A DNA stretch of 64,000 bases, taken from contig NZ_JAAITI010000007.1 in the NCBI RefSeq assembly GCF_013304735.1, forward strand, positions 1 to 64,000, given 5' to 3'. Source of the stretch: Blautia luti (GTDB lineage: Bacteria > Bacillota > Clostridia > Lachnospirales > Lachnospiraceae). Numbering within the stretch: the first letter of the stretch is position 1; each line of letters opens with the position of its first letter. The notes below the pieces were generated by a model, which had not been told where the DNA came from, did no database searches, and saw only the letters and a program-made list of their open reading frames with translations. The translations under genes were made by a program, and so were the position numbers. This document shows positions 16,546 to 25,188 of this stretch, one piece after another.

Positions 16546-17391
16546 ATGGTATTATATATCGGAAATCATACAAGTTCATCCAAAGGCTATGCAGCCATGG
16601 GACGTCAGATAGTAAAAAACGGAGGAAATACATTTGCATTTTTTACCAGAAATCCAAGAGGCGGTAAGGCGAAAGAGATTGATCCGGCAGATGTGCAGAA
16701 ATTTCTGGAACTTGCAGGAGAGAATCATTTCGGTAAGCTTGTAGCTCATGCACCATATACAATGAATGCCTGTGCGGCGAAAGAAAATCTGAGAGATTTT
16801 GCCCGGGAGATTATGGCGGATGATCTGAAACGCATGGAATATACTCCGGGGAATTATTATAACTTTCATCCGGGTAGCCATGTAGGACAGGGAACAGAAA
16901 CTGGAATTGCAAAAATTGCGGAAATTCTCAACGATGTTCTTAACGAACAACAAAGTACCACAGTTCTTCTGGAAACCATGTCCGGCAAGGGCTCTGAGGT
17001 GGGCGCAACGTTTCAGGAACTAAGAGAGATCATTGACCGTGTGGAAAAAAATCACAAACTGGGAGTCTGCCTGGATACATGTCATGTCTGGGACGGCGGG
17101 TATGACATTGTCCATGATCTGGATGGAGTACTGACGGAATTTGACCAGGTGATCGGCCTTTCCAGATTAAAAGCCGTTCATCTTAATGACAGCATGAATG
17201 GCCTGGGAAGCCATAAAGACCGTCATGCAAAAATTGGCGAGGGAGAAATTGGTCTGGATGCGCTGGTTAATGTGGTGTGCCATCCGGCACTGAAAGGAAT
17301 CCCCTTTATTTTGGAGACGCCTAATGATGATGAGGGATGGAAAAGAGAGATTGCACTTTTAAGAGAACAGTATACAGTGAAAGGAGCTTGA
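16546..17391 (+). CDS. nfo: Endonuclease IV
   Basis: A 281-aa apurinic/apyrimidinic endonuclease that cuts DNA 5' of abasic sites in base-excision repair. It is a TIM barrel with a three-zinc centre; visible ligand motifs include [56 protein letters not shown] and LETPND. Length is typical. It is followed after three bases by a lipoprotein gene, probably co-transcribed. Confidence 0.97.
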   Translation: MVLYIGNHTSSSKGYAAMGRQIVKNGGNTFAFFTRNPRGGKAKEIDPADVQKFLELAGENHFGKLVAHAPYTMNACAAKENLRDFAREIMADDLKRMEYTPGNYYNFHPGSHVGQGTETGIAKIAEILNDVLNEQQSTTVLLETMSGKGSEVGATFQELREIIDRVEKNHKLGVCLDTCHVWDGGYDIVHDLDGVLTEFDQVIGLSRLKAVHLNDSMNGLGSHKDRHAKIGEGEIGLDALVNVVCHPALKGIPFILETPNDDEGWKREIALLREQYTVKGA

Positions 17392-17394
17392 TTC

Positions 17395-17919
17395 ATGAAG
17401 AAATTCAGAATTTTTCTTTTGGTAATGACAGGTGCTGCTGTTTTGATGCTGGGAGGATGCAAGGAGAAAGCCAAATATGACGAATCAGCATTTCAGGATG
17501 ATCTGGAACCATTAACAGATGATGAACTGGAGGACATGGACGAAAACAGTGACGATGAAATGATAGTGGAAGATGATGCGGAACTGGAGCAGTCACAGCA
17601 GCAGGAAGATTCCACAGAGAAAGCAGATGCGGAAAGTACAGACAGTAACGAAGAAACGCAGAGTAAGCTGGATGAAAAAGGGACATACACAGATAAAGAT
17701 GAAGTTGCCCAGTATATTTATGAGTATGGGCATGCGCCGTCAAACCTTTCTGCAAAAAGTTACGATAATGCAGATAAAATGCTTCCGGTAGAAGATGGAA
17801 TTACCTATCAGCAGTGCAGCCTGGATTCTGAAGAAAAACAGAAGATAATATTTACACAGGATGGAAAACGTGTGTATTATACAGAAGATGACGGAAAATC
17901 TTTTGAAGAAATCTATTAA
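17395..17919 (+). CDS. Acidic lipoprotein of unknown function
   Basis: A 174-aa secreted lipoprotein. Residues 1-21 form a lipoprotein signal peptide ending in LGGC, so Cys21 would be lipidated. Residues about 25-95 are very acidic and low complexity, probably a flexible stalk. The C-terminal half (YTDKDEVAQYIYEYGHAPSNLSAKSY) resembles the fold of guanyl-specific ribonuclease-like domains of secreted Clostridia proteins, but catalytic residues are not evident, so I make no functional claim. Ends at a strong terminator. Confidence 0.7.
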   Translation: MKKFRIFLLVMTGAAVLMLGGCKEKAKYDESAFQDDLEPLTDDELEDMDENSDDEMIVEDDAELEQSQQQEDSTEKADAESTDSNEETQSKLDEKGTYTDKDEVAQYIYEYGHAPSNLSAKSYDNADKMLPVEDGITYQQCSLDSEEKQKIIFTQDGKRVYYTEDDGKSFEEIY

Positions 17920-17926
17920 AAAATAA

Positions 17927-17988
17927 AAATCCGGGTACAGAATTGCTTGCGGATATTCGCTTTGCTTAATTCTGTACTCGGATTTTTT
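17927..17988 (+). terminator. Terminator after the nfo-lipoprotein unit
   Basis: An 18-bp stem with one mismatch (17927-17944/17968-17985) runs into seven T. Confidence 0.88.
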
Positions 17989-18006
17989 TGTGAAAATGGA
18001 ACTATA

Positions 18007-18993
18007 TCAGTGAACCAGATTTTTCATTTCAGCTCCATCCATAAAGGCTTTTGCGTTTTCCAGAGTTGTCTCGGCAATATTGGTCAGTGCTTCTACCGTG
18101 AAAAATCCCTGATGGGAAGTCATGGTAACATTCGGGAAGGACAGAAGACGCTGGATCGTGGAAGTAGGAAGAATGCTGCTGGACATATCTTCATATACAT
18201 AAGCAGATTCTTCTTCGTAAACATCCAGACCAACGGCAAAGAATTTATGGTCACGGATACCTGCGATCAGGTCGTCAGTTTTGATCAGTCCACCTCTGGA
18301 GGTGTTTACAAGGATCACTCCATCTTTCATTTTTGCGATGGTCTCGGAGTTGATCAGATGTTCAGTTTCCGGAGTCATCGGACAGTGGAGGCTGATCAGA
18401 TCACTGGTGGCAAGAAGTTCGTTCAGCGAAACATATTCCAGAAAGTCAAGATTTTTATTTGGGAAAAGATCATAAGCGATTACTTTCATACCGAAGCCAC
18501 GGCAGATTTTTGCCATTGCCTGGCCGATTTTTCCGGTACCGATGATACCGGCAGTTTTCTGATAAAAGTTTACGCCCATGAGACCGTTCAGTGCAAAGTT
18601 GTTTTCACGGCATTTGATATATGCTTTATGGGTGTGGCGGTTGGCGGTAAGGGCAAGTGCCATGGCGTGTTCGGCAACTGCTTCCGGAGAATAACCTGGA
18701 ACACGTGCCACCTGGATTTCGCATCTGGCAGCAGTTTCCAGATCAACGTTGTTGTATCCTGCACAGCGCATTAGGATCAGTTTTACACCTTGTCGGTGAA
18801 GTTCTTCGATGACCGGTGCGCCAAGATCTGCATTTACAAATGCACAGATAGCGTCGTAGCCGTGGGCAAGAGCTGCGGTTTCTTCATGGATATTTGCTTC
18901 AATGAATTTAATCTCAATACCTGGATAGGACGGAAGCAGCTTCTCAAAAAATTCTCTATCGTAGCTCTTAGTGTCATAAAACAAAATTTTCAT
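18007..18993 (-). CDS. ldhA: D-lactate dehydrogenase-type 2-hydroxyacid dehydrogenase
   Basis: A 328-aa NAD-dependent D-2-hydroxyacid dehydrogenase, probably pyruvate to D-lactate. It shows the Rossmann motif GIIGTGKIGQAMA, the catalytic Arg in VNTSRGGLI, the Glu region DVYEEES, and the catalytic His in MTSHQGFFT. Start is the ATG at 18993, preceded by GAGAGGAG; upstream in-frame ATGs lack ribosome sites. Single gene. Hydroxyisocaproate or another 2-oxoacid as substrate cannot be excluded. Confidence 0.88.
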   Translation of the reverse strand: MKILFYDTKSYDREFFEKLLPSYPGIEIKFIEANIHEETAALAHGYDAICAFVNADLGAPVIEELHRQGVKLILMRCAGYNNVDLETAARCEIQVARVPGYSPEAVAEHAMALALTANRHTHKAYIKCRENNFALNGLMGVNFYQKTAGIIGTGKIGQAMAKICRGFGMKVIAYDLFPNKNLDFLEYVSLNELLATSDLISLHCPMTPETEHLINSETIAKMKDGVILVNTSRGGLIKTDDLIAGIRDHKFFAVGLDVYEEESAYVYEDMSSSILPTSTIQRLLSFPNVTMTSHQGFFTVEALTNIAETTLENAKAFMDGAEMKNLVH

Positions 18994-19154
18994 AATCGTT
19001 GCTCCTCTCTGAAAATATTTTATTTTCCGGATAAATATTACCATAATAGTAGGAATTTGGAAAGTGGGAAAATAGATAAAGTTTATCAAAAAAATGATTT
19101 TATTTTGGAATTATGATACCACTAATAAATAAAAAATATACGAAATATAAAAAA

Positions 19155-19237
19155 ATACAAAAAACAGAGAGCATTTTCATGCACTGCTATCTGATAGAAC
19201 AGATGCAATGAATTATGCATAAAAATGCTTTCTGTCG
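19155..19237 (-). terminator. Terminator of the tyrA-aroA operon
   Basis: On the minus strand a stem formed by AGAAAGCATTTT and its imperfect complement (about 19168-19185/19215-19233) is followed by a T-run. It closes the aroA transcript. Confidence 0.7.
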
Positions 19238-19250
19238 GGATATCTGATAA

Positions 19251-20525
19251 TTATTCTGCCAGACTGTAAAGATCGGAATAGAATTTCGGATAGGAGATAT
19301 TGACACATTCTCCGTTTTTGATGGAAAGAGTTCCCTCCGAGAGAAGTCCTGCCACTGCGAAAGACATGGCTATACGGTGATCCAGATGAGAATCGATCTC
19401 TGCACCGTGGAGAGGCTTTCCACCGTGGATGATCATGCCGTCTTCCGTTGCTTGGATATCTGCCCCCATTTCCTGGAGGTTTTCTGTCATAACCTGGATA
19501 CGGTCGGATTCTTTGACACGAAGCTCCTGGGCATCACGGATAACAGTGGTTCCTTCTGCAAAGGCTGCCATAACCGCGATCATCGGAAGTTCATCGATTA
19601 GGGTAGGAATGATGGCACCTTCTACGGTTGTTCCGTGAAGAGTGGAGGAGCGGATCAGAAGATCTGCAGTAGGTTCGCCTTCTGTGGTTTCATTGAGAAG
19701 GGTGATATCTGCGCCCATGGCTTTGCATACACGGAGGATACCGTCACGGGTCGGGTTGATTCCCACATTTTTCAGAAGGATCTCGCTGTTGGGAACAAGG
19801 AGGCCGGCTGCGATAAAGTAGGCAGCAGAAGAGATATCTCCCGGAACCAGGATCTCACGTCCGTAAAGAGATGGGTCCGGTTTGATGGATGCTGTTGTTC
19901 CCTCTGCGGTTACATTGGCGCCAAAGTAATTCAGCATGATCTCCGTGTGATTTCTGGAAAGAACCGGCTCTGTTACACGGGTAATGCCGTCAGAGTACAT
20001 TCCGGCAAGAAGTACGCAGGATTTTACCTGGGCAGATGCTACCGGAGAATTGTAGTGGATGGCATGGAGCTTTTTTCCGGAGATCTTAAGCGGTGCACAT
20101 CCGTTTCCGTTGAGACTTACGATATCGGCACCCATTTGGGAAAGCGGAGTCATGATCCGTTTCATAGGGCGTTTCTGGATGGAAGCATCGCCGGTAAGCT
20201 CTGATACAAAGTCCTGTCCTGCCAGGATTCCGGAAATGAGACGGGTGCTAGTACCGCTGTTGCCTACATCAAGAGTCTCCGTTGGAGCGCAAAGGCCATG
20301 GAGACCTTTTCCGTGGACCAGGATCTCTCCGCTTGTATTTTCAATGTCAATGCCCATTTTCTGGAAGCAGGAAATGGTGGAGAGACAATCTGCACCTTCC
20401 AGAAAGTTTGTGATCCTGGTAGTGCCTTCTGCAAGAGAGCCGAACATAATGGCTCTGTGGGAAATGGATTTATCTCCGGGGATGACAAGAGAACCGGATA
20501 ATTTTTTTGCTTTTTTGATTTCCAT
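19251..20525 (-). CDS. aroA: 3-phosphoshikimate 1-carboxyvinyltransferase (EPSP synthase)
   Basis: A 424-aa EPSP synthase that joins PEP to shikimate-3-phosphate in aromatic amino-acid synthesis. Seen are PGDKSISHRAIMFGSLAEG, the active-site loop DVGNSGTSTRLISG, SAQVKSC, and the C-terminal LRVKESDRI and DHRIAMSFAVAGL. It follows tyrA by 21 bases on the same strand, a shikimate-tyrosine pair. Confidence 0.97.
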   Translation of the reverse strand: MEIKKAKKLSGSLVIPGDKSISHRAIMFGSLAEGTTRITNFLEGADCLSTISCFQKMGIDIENTSGEILVHGKGLHGLCAPTETLDVGNSGTSTRLISGILAGQDFVSELTGDASIQKRPMKRIMTPLSQMGADIVSLNGNGCAPLKISGKKLHAIHYNSPVASAQVKSCVLLAGMYSDGITRVTEPVLSRNHTEIMLNYFGANVTAEGTTASIKPDPSLYGREILVPGDISSAAYFIAAGLLVPNSEILLKNVGINPTRDGILRVCKAMGADITLLNETTEGEPTADLLIRSSTLHGTTVEGAIIPTLIDELPMIAVMAAFAEGTTVIRDAQELRVKESDRIQVMTENLQEMGADIQATEDGMIIHGGKPLHGAEIDSHLDHRIAMSFAVAGLLSEGTLSIKNGECVNISYPKFYSDLYSLAE

Positions 20526-20546
20526 AATAAATACCTCGTTTATATA

Positions 20547-21638
20547 TCAGCGTTCGCAGATTTTGTAATTGCGTTTGGTAAGAAGCACTTTTGCCTGCTC
20601 CAGGGCTGCATCTGTATAAAATTCGATTTTCAGAACGCCATCTTCAAATTCTCGGTTGTGGATGATGCCGATATTTTTGATGCTGACTTTTTCGGTTGCA
20701 AGGATGGTTGCGATGGTTGCGATGGCACCGGCCTCATCTGCCACATCGATATAAAGGACATAGGAGCGTGGGATCAGGCTGTTATCCACAATGTCAATGG
20801 AGTCGCGGTAATCCTTGGAGCTTGCGAACATGTCAAAAATATTGTCAGCCTCTTTGTTATCAATGGAACAGCGGATCTGGATCAGCATACGGATAAATTC
20901 ATCCAGAACTGTGGAAATGTTTTTCTGATTTTCCAGACAGATCTGCTCCCACATAATCGGAGAGGAAGAGGCGATACGTGTGATGTCGCGGAAACCACCG
21001 GCCGCGATCATTTTCATATACTGGGAATCGTTGTCCAGAAGGTTTACAAGGTTCACAAGAGCGGAGGCTACGATATGAGGAAGGTGGCTGACTCCTGCTG
21101 TGATAAAATCATGTTCTTCCGCAGTGAGAACAAGGGGGATTGCACCAAGAGAGGCAACCAGCTCTGTGAAATCGGAAATTCTTTCCAGAGCAACTTCTCC
21201 TCCGGGAGTAATAATATAGTAAGCATTTTCCAGGAGATGATCACTGGAATTGGAAAAACCGCTGCGCTCGGAGCCTGCCATTGGGTGGCCGCCGATAAAT
21301 TTTCCTTCGAGTCCAAGTTCGGTTACTTTTTCGTGGATGATGCTTTTTACACTGCCCACATCTGTGAGGATACAGTTTTCTCCAAGAGAATCCTTGATCT
21401 TTTCCATGTACTCCACATTGAATTCTACAGGGGCACAGAGGAAAAGATAATCACAGTTGTATAATCGTTCATCTTCAATATCGCAGATCCCGTCGATCAC
21501 ATTTAAACTGACTGCCTCTGCCAGAGCGTCTCTGTCTTTGTCAAAGGCGAGCAGGCGATAATCCGGGTGAAATTTTCGTATGGTTCTGGCAATGGAGCCG
21601 CCGATCAGCCCAAGGCCGATAAAACCTATGGTTTTCAT
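20547..21638 (-). CDS. tyrA: Prephenate dehydrogenase with ACT domain
   Basis: A 363-aa enzyme making 4-hydroxyphenylpyruvate from prephenate for tyrosine. N-terminal NAD site GFIGLGLIGGSIART; substrate-site motifs TDVGSVKS and GGHPMAGSERSGF; catalytic-region HDFITAGVSHLPHIVA. The last 75 residues (SYVLYIDVADEAGAIATIA...) are an ACT domain, which implies tyrosine feedback. First gene of tyrA-aroA. Confidence 0.95.
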   Translation of the reverse strand: MKTIGFIGLGLIGGSIARTIRKFHPDYRLLAFDKDRDALAEAVSLNVIDGICDIEDERLYNCDYLFLCAPVEFNVEYMEKIKDSLGENCILTDVGSVKSIIHEKVTELGLEGKFIGGHPMAGSERSGFSNSSDHLLENAYYIITPGGEVALERISDFTELVASLGAIPLVLTAEEHDFITAGVSHLPHIVASALVNLVNLLDNDSQYMKMIAAGGFRDITRIASSSPIMWEQICLENQKNISTVLDEFIRMLIQIRCSIDNKEADNIFDMFASSKDYRDSIDIVDNSLIPRSYVLYIDVADEAGAIATIATILATEKVSIKNIGIIHNREFEDGVLKIEFYTDAALEQAKVLLTKRNYKICER

Positions 21639-21800
21639 AGTACTTCAGAGTCCTTTCCGGTTACTTTTACTTTTATTCTTTAATAGTGTAAATCACGACT
21701 ATATTGTAAAAGAAAGTACGAAAAATGTCAACAAATGTTAGAGGAAACAGAAATATTGCCAATGAGCAGCAGCAAACAATAAACAGTAATAGAAAAGGGC

Positions 21801-21830
21801 TTGAGAAATCAGGGATTTCGGACGTATAAT
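21801..21830 (+). promoter_or_regulatory. Promoter of the PHP phosphatase gene
   Basis: -35 TTGAGA (21801-21806), 18-bp spacer, -10 TATAAT (21825-21830). Confidence 0.6.
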
Positions 21831-21867
21831 AAGAAAAAACAACGTAAGATACAGAGGAGAATTTATT

Positions 21868-22590
21868 ATGAAATATCAGTCAGTAATGGATCTGCACACA
21901 CATACTGTAGCCAGCGGGCATGCATACTGTACCCTTCGCGAGATGGCGAAGGCGGCTTCCGATAAAGGCCTTGAGCTTTTGGGAATTACAGAACATGCAC
22001 CGAAGATGCCAGGAACCTGCCACAAATTCTACTTTCAGAATATAAAAGTGGTGCCCCGTGAGATGTACGGGATCCAGCTGCTTCTGGGTTCGGAGGTAAA
22101 CATCCTGGATGCGGCAGGAACCGTGGATCTGGCGCAGAATACCCTGGAAAAGCTGGACGTGGTCATTGCAAGTCTTCATGTTCCATGCATCAGACCAGGC
22201 AGCAGACAGGAGAATACGGAGGCCTATCTTAATGCTATGAAGAATCCGTGTGTCAATATCATCGGACATCCGGATGACGGAAGATACGAGGTTGACTATG
22301 AGGCGCTTGTACAGGGCGCCAGAGAATACGGTAAAGTCCTGGAGCTGAACAACCATTCCATGGACCCTGACTGTAACCGTGAGAATGCAGTAGAGAATGA
22401 TACCATCATGCTGGAATACTGCAAAAAATATCGGGTACCTGTGGTTATGGACAGTGATGCCCATTTTGACCTTCTGATCGGGGAATTTGACCTTGCCAGA
22501 GATCTTCTCACAAAGCTGGATTTTCCGGAAGAGCTGGTACTGAACCGTTCCGTGGATGCTGTGAAAAAGTATGTAAATCGGAAATTCTGA
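21868..22590 (+). CDS. PHP-domain phosphatase (YcdX-like)
   Basis: A 240-aa PHP-fold metal phosphoesterase. Metal-binding motifs are DLHTHTVASGHA at the start, GITEHAP, ASLHVP, IGHPDD and DSDAHFD. Length and motifs match the YcdX family of trinuclear-zinc phosphatases; histidinol phosphatase is the alternative, but no his genes are near. GAGGAG-type site upstream. Confidence 0.88.
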   Translation: MKYQSVMDLHTHTVASGHAYCTLREMAKAASDKGLELLGITEHAPKMPGTCHKFYFQNIKVVPREMYGIQLLLGSEVNILDAAGTVDLAQNTLEKLDVVIASLHVPCIRPGSRQENTEAYLNAMKNPCVNIIGHPDDGRYEVDYEALVQGAREYGKVLELNNHSMDPDCNRENAVENDTIMLEYCKKYRVPVVMDSDAHFDLLIGEFDLARDLLTKLDFPEELVLNRSVDAVKKYVNRKF

Positions 22591-22672
22591 CAGGAGGGCA
22601 CCCTGTTCTGTATCAATTGACGGTATAGCTGAAAACTTTCTGAAAAAAAGTTGTCAAAATTGAATAAAATAC

Positions 22673-22701
22673 TTGAAATTTGCATGGAAATTTAGTAAAA
22701 T
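22673..22701 (+). promoter_or_regulatory. Promoter of the EF-G paralogue
   Basis: -35 TTGAAA (22673-22678), 17-bp spacer, -10 TAAAAT (22696-22701). Confidence 0.65.
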
Positions 22702-22740
22702 GTGAACATATTAAGTAAGACAAACAGGGAGGTATTACAT

Positions 22741-24831
22741 ATGGACGTTTTCAGAACAGACCGAATCAGAAATGTAGTCCTATTAGGTCATGGTGGCGCA
22801 GGTAAAACAACACTGGCTGAGGCAATGGCTTATCTGGCAGGTATGACAAACAGACTCGGACGTGTTGAGGATGGCAATACTGTCAGCGATTATGACAAGG
22901 AAGAAATAAAGAGACATTTTTCCATCACAACTTCTTTGATTCCGGTACCATGGGATAAGATGAAGGTAAATGTACTGGATACTCCCGGATATTTCGATTT
23001 TGTGGGAGAAGTTGAAGAGGCAGTCAGCGCAGCAGATGCAGCGATTATCGTTGTTTCCGGTAAGGCCGGTGTTCAGGTTGGAACACAGAAGGCATGGAAT
23101 CTCTGCGAGAAATATAAACTTCCGCGAATGATCTTTGTTACCGATATGGACGTGGATGATGTCAGCTATCGTGAGGTCGTGGAAGAGCTGACAGAGCTGT
23201 ACGGCAAGAGAATCGCTCCTCTTCATTTCCCAATCCGTGAGGATGGTAAGTTTGTAGGTTATGTCAATGTTGTGAAACAGGCCGGAAGAAGATACATTGA
23301 CAAGGCCGGTAAAGAAGAATGCCCGGTTCCGGACTATCTGACCGAATATCTTGAGAAATATCATGAAACTCTGATGGAGTCTGTTGCAGAGACAAGTGAA
23401 GAGTTTATGGACCGTTATTTTGAGGGAGATACTTTCTCCGTAGCAGAAGTTTCTGCAGCTATTGCAACCAACGTACAGGATGGAAGCATTGTTCCGGTAT
23501 GCATGGGTTCACCGGTGAATCTTCGCGGTGTATCCAATCTTCTGGATGATATCTGCGGTTATTTCCCGAGCCCCAGCGGACGTTCCTGCAACGGTATCGC
23601 ACAGAAGACCAACGAGATCTTTGAGGCGAATTATGACTTTGCCAAGGCGAAATCCGCTTATGTATTTAAGACTATCGCAGATCCGTTCCTTGGTAAATAT
23701 TCTCTGATCAAGGTATGCTCCGGTGTGCTGAAATCCGATGATACACTTCTTAATGTAGAGAAGGGAACAGAAGAGCGCGTAAATAAACTCTATGTTCTGG
23801 AAGGTTCCAAACCGATCGAAGTTCCGGAACTTTTTGCAGGTGATATCGGTGCCATTGCAAAACTTGGAAGCGTACAGACCGGTGACAGCCTTGCGACCAA
23901 GGCAAACCCGATCCTTTATCCGAAGGCTGTACTTTCCACACCATATACATATAAGAGATTTAAGGCAGTGAAGAAGGGCGATGAGGATAAGATCGCACAG
24001 TCCCTTGCCAAGATGATGACAGAGGACAGAACTCTTAAGGTTGTCAATGACAGTGCTAACCGCCAGAGCCTGATCTACGGTATGGGTGATCAGCATCTTG
24101 ATATCGTTGTCAGCAAGCTGAAGGAACGTTATAAAGTGGATGTGGAGCTTTCCAAACCGAAGGTTCCGTTCCGTGAAACACTCCGTAAGAATTCAGATGT
24201 AGAAGGCAAACATAAGAAACAGTCCGGCGGACACGGACAGTATGGCCACGTTAAGATGCGCTTTGAGCCATCTGGCGATCTGGAGACACCTTATGTATTT
24301 GAGCAGGTAGTTGTAGGTGGTGCAGTTCCGAAGAATTACTTCCCTGCAGTTGAAAAAGGTCTTCAGGAATGCGTCCTGAAAGGCCCTCTGGCTGCATATC
24401 CGGTAGTTGGTGTGAAAGCAACCCTTTATGATGGATCTTATCATCCGGTAGATTCTTCTGAGATGGCATTTAAGATGGCAACGATCCTTGCCTTCAAGAA
24501 GGGCTTTATGGAGGCTTCTCCTGTACTTCTTGAGCCGATCATCTCCATGAAGGTTACCGTTCCGGATAAATATACCGGTGATGTTATGGGTGATCTGAAC
24601 AAGAGACGTGGCCGTGTTCTTGGAATGAATCCGGATCACGAAGGAAATACCATCATTGAGGCAGATGTTCCGCTGCTTGAGATTTATGGTTATTCCACAG
24701 TACTTCGTTCCATGACCGGTGGAAGCGGAGATTTCTCCTATGAGTTTGCACGCTATGAGCAGGCTCCGAGTGATATCCAGGAGAAAGAAATCGCAGCACG
24801 TGCAAGTAAGGTCGACGGCGCTGACGAATAA
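22741..24831 (+). CDS. Elongation factor G-like translational GTPase
   Basis: A 696-aa five-domain EF-G relative. G1 is GHGGAGKTTLAEA, G3 DTPGYFDFVGE, and the G4 position reads TDMDVDD instead of NKMD. Domain IV contains KQSGGHGQYGHVKMRFEP. This pattern fits the EF-G paralogue (FusA2/EF-G2 type) rather than the housekeeping FusA, which normally sits with rpsL-rpsG. Exact role, translocation under stress or recycling, is not known. Start at 22741 with GGGAGG upstream; a longer in-frame start at 22702 overlaps the promoter and is rejected. Confidence 0.9.
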   Translation: MDVFRTDRIRNVVLLGHGGAGKTTLAEAMAYLAGMTNRLGRVEDGNTVSDYDKEEIKRHFSITTSLIPVPWDKMKVNVLDTPGYFDFVGEVEEAVSAADAAIIVVSGKAGVQVGTQKAWNLCEKYKLPRMIFVTDMDVDDVSYREVVEELTELYGKRIAPLHFPIREDGKFVGYVNVVKQAGRRYIDKAGKEECPVPDYLTEYLEKYHETLMESVAETSEEFMDRYFEGDTFSVAEVSAAIATNVQDGSIVPVCMGSPVNLRGVSNLLDDICGYFPSPSGRSCNGIAQKTNEIFEANYDFAKAKSAYVFKTIADPFLGKYSLIKVCSGVLKSDDTLLNVEKGTEERVNKLYVLEGSKPIEVPELFAGDIGAIAKLGSVQTGDSLATKANPILYPKAVLSTPYTYKRFKAVKKGDEDKIAQSLAKMMTEDRTLKVVNDSANRQSLIYGMGDQHLDIVVSKLKERYKVDVELSKPKVPFRETLRKNSDVEGKHKKQSGGHGQYGHVKMRFEPSGDLETPYVFEQVVVGGAVPKNYFPAVEKGLQECVLKGPLAAYPVVGVKATLYDGSYHPVDSSEMAFKMATILAFKKGFMEASPVLLEPIISMKVTVPDKYTGDVMGDLNKRRGRVLGMNPDHEGNTIIEADVPLLEIYGYSTVLRSMTGGSGDFSYEFARYEQAPSDIQEKEIAARASKVDGADE

Positions 24832-24874
24832 AAAGGTACAGACAATTATCTTATGGGGGTAGGATAAAGAGTTG

Positions 24875-24907
24875 ACAGGCTGCAGCATTTGCTGTAGCCT
24901 GTTTTTA
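24875..24907 (+). terminator. Terminator after the EF-G paralogue
   Basis: A 12-bp stem with one G-U pair and a 4-base loop (24875-24886/24891-24902) runs into five T. Confidence 0.88.
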
Positions 24908-24909
24908 AT

Positions 24910-24951
24910 CGAATAACTGCTTCACAGTTATTCGGTGTAGAGCTACGTAGC
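24910..24951. repeat. Perfect hairpin followed by a palindrome
   Basis: A 10-bp perfect inverted repeat with a 5-base loop (24910-24919/24925-24934) is followed by the 10-bp palindrome GCTACGTAGC (24942-24951). There is no T-run, so it is not a second simple terminator. It might be an operator, an RNA-processing site, or a copy of a dispersed intergenic repeat; no second copy was noticed in this window. Confidence 0.4.
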
Positions 24952-25017
24952 GAATGCGGATGATTTTGTCTGCTTGATTGCAGCTGCAGAAAAAAATAAA
25001 GAGAGAGGATAAATTTA

Positions 25018-25188
25018 ATGTTAGTATGTGATTATATCGTAAAACAGATCGATGGAGATTACGCCCACCTTCAGCGCACAGACCAGCCGGAGGAGGAACT
25101 GAAAGTGGTTGCCAGAGCATTACTTCCGGCAGAAATCTATGAGGGCTGTGAGCTTCATTATGAGCTGATGCAGTATTCAATGAAATGA
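25018..25188 (+). CDS. 56-aa protein coupled to the LacI regulator
   Basis: A small ORF encoding 56 residues, starting MLVCDYIVKQIDGDYAHLQ and ending ELMQYSMK. GAGAGAGGAT lies 8 bases upstream, and the stop overlaps the lacI start by four bases (ATGA), which argues for real translation. The pattern of a short beta-rich protein with IDGDYAHL...ARALLPAEIYEGCEL is reminiscent of DUF3006-type small barrels, but this is a weak resemblance. Function unknown. Confidence 0.6.
   Translation: MLVCDYIVKQIDGDYAHLQRTDQPEEELKVVARALLPAEIYEGCELHYELMQYSMK

Noticed and set aside
20658-21464. 268-codon open frame on the plus strand
   Set aside because: It is antisense to tyrA, whose NAD-binding and ACT motifs are unmistakable.
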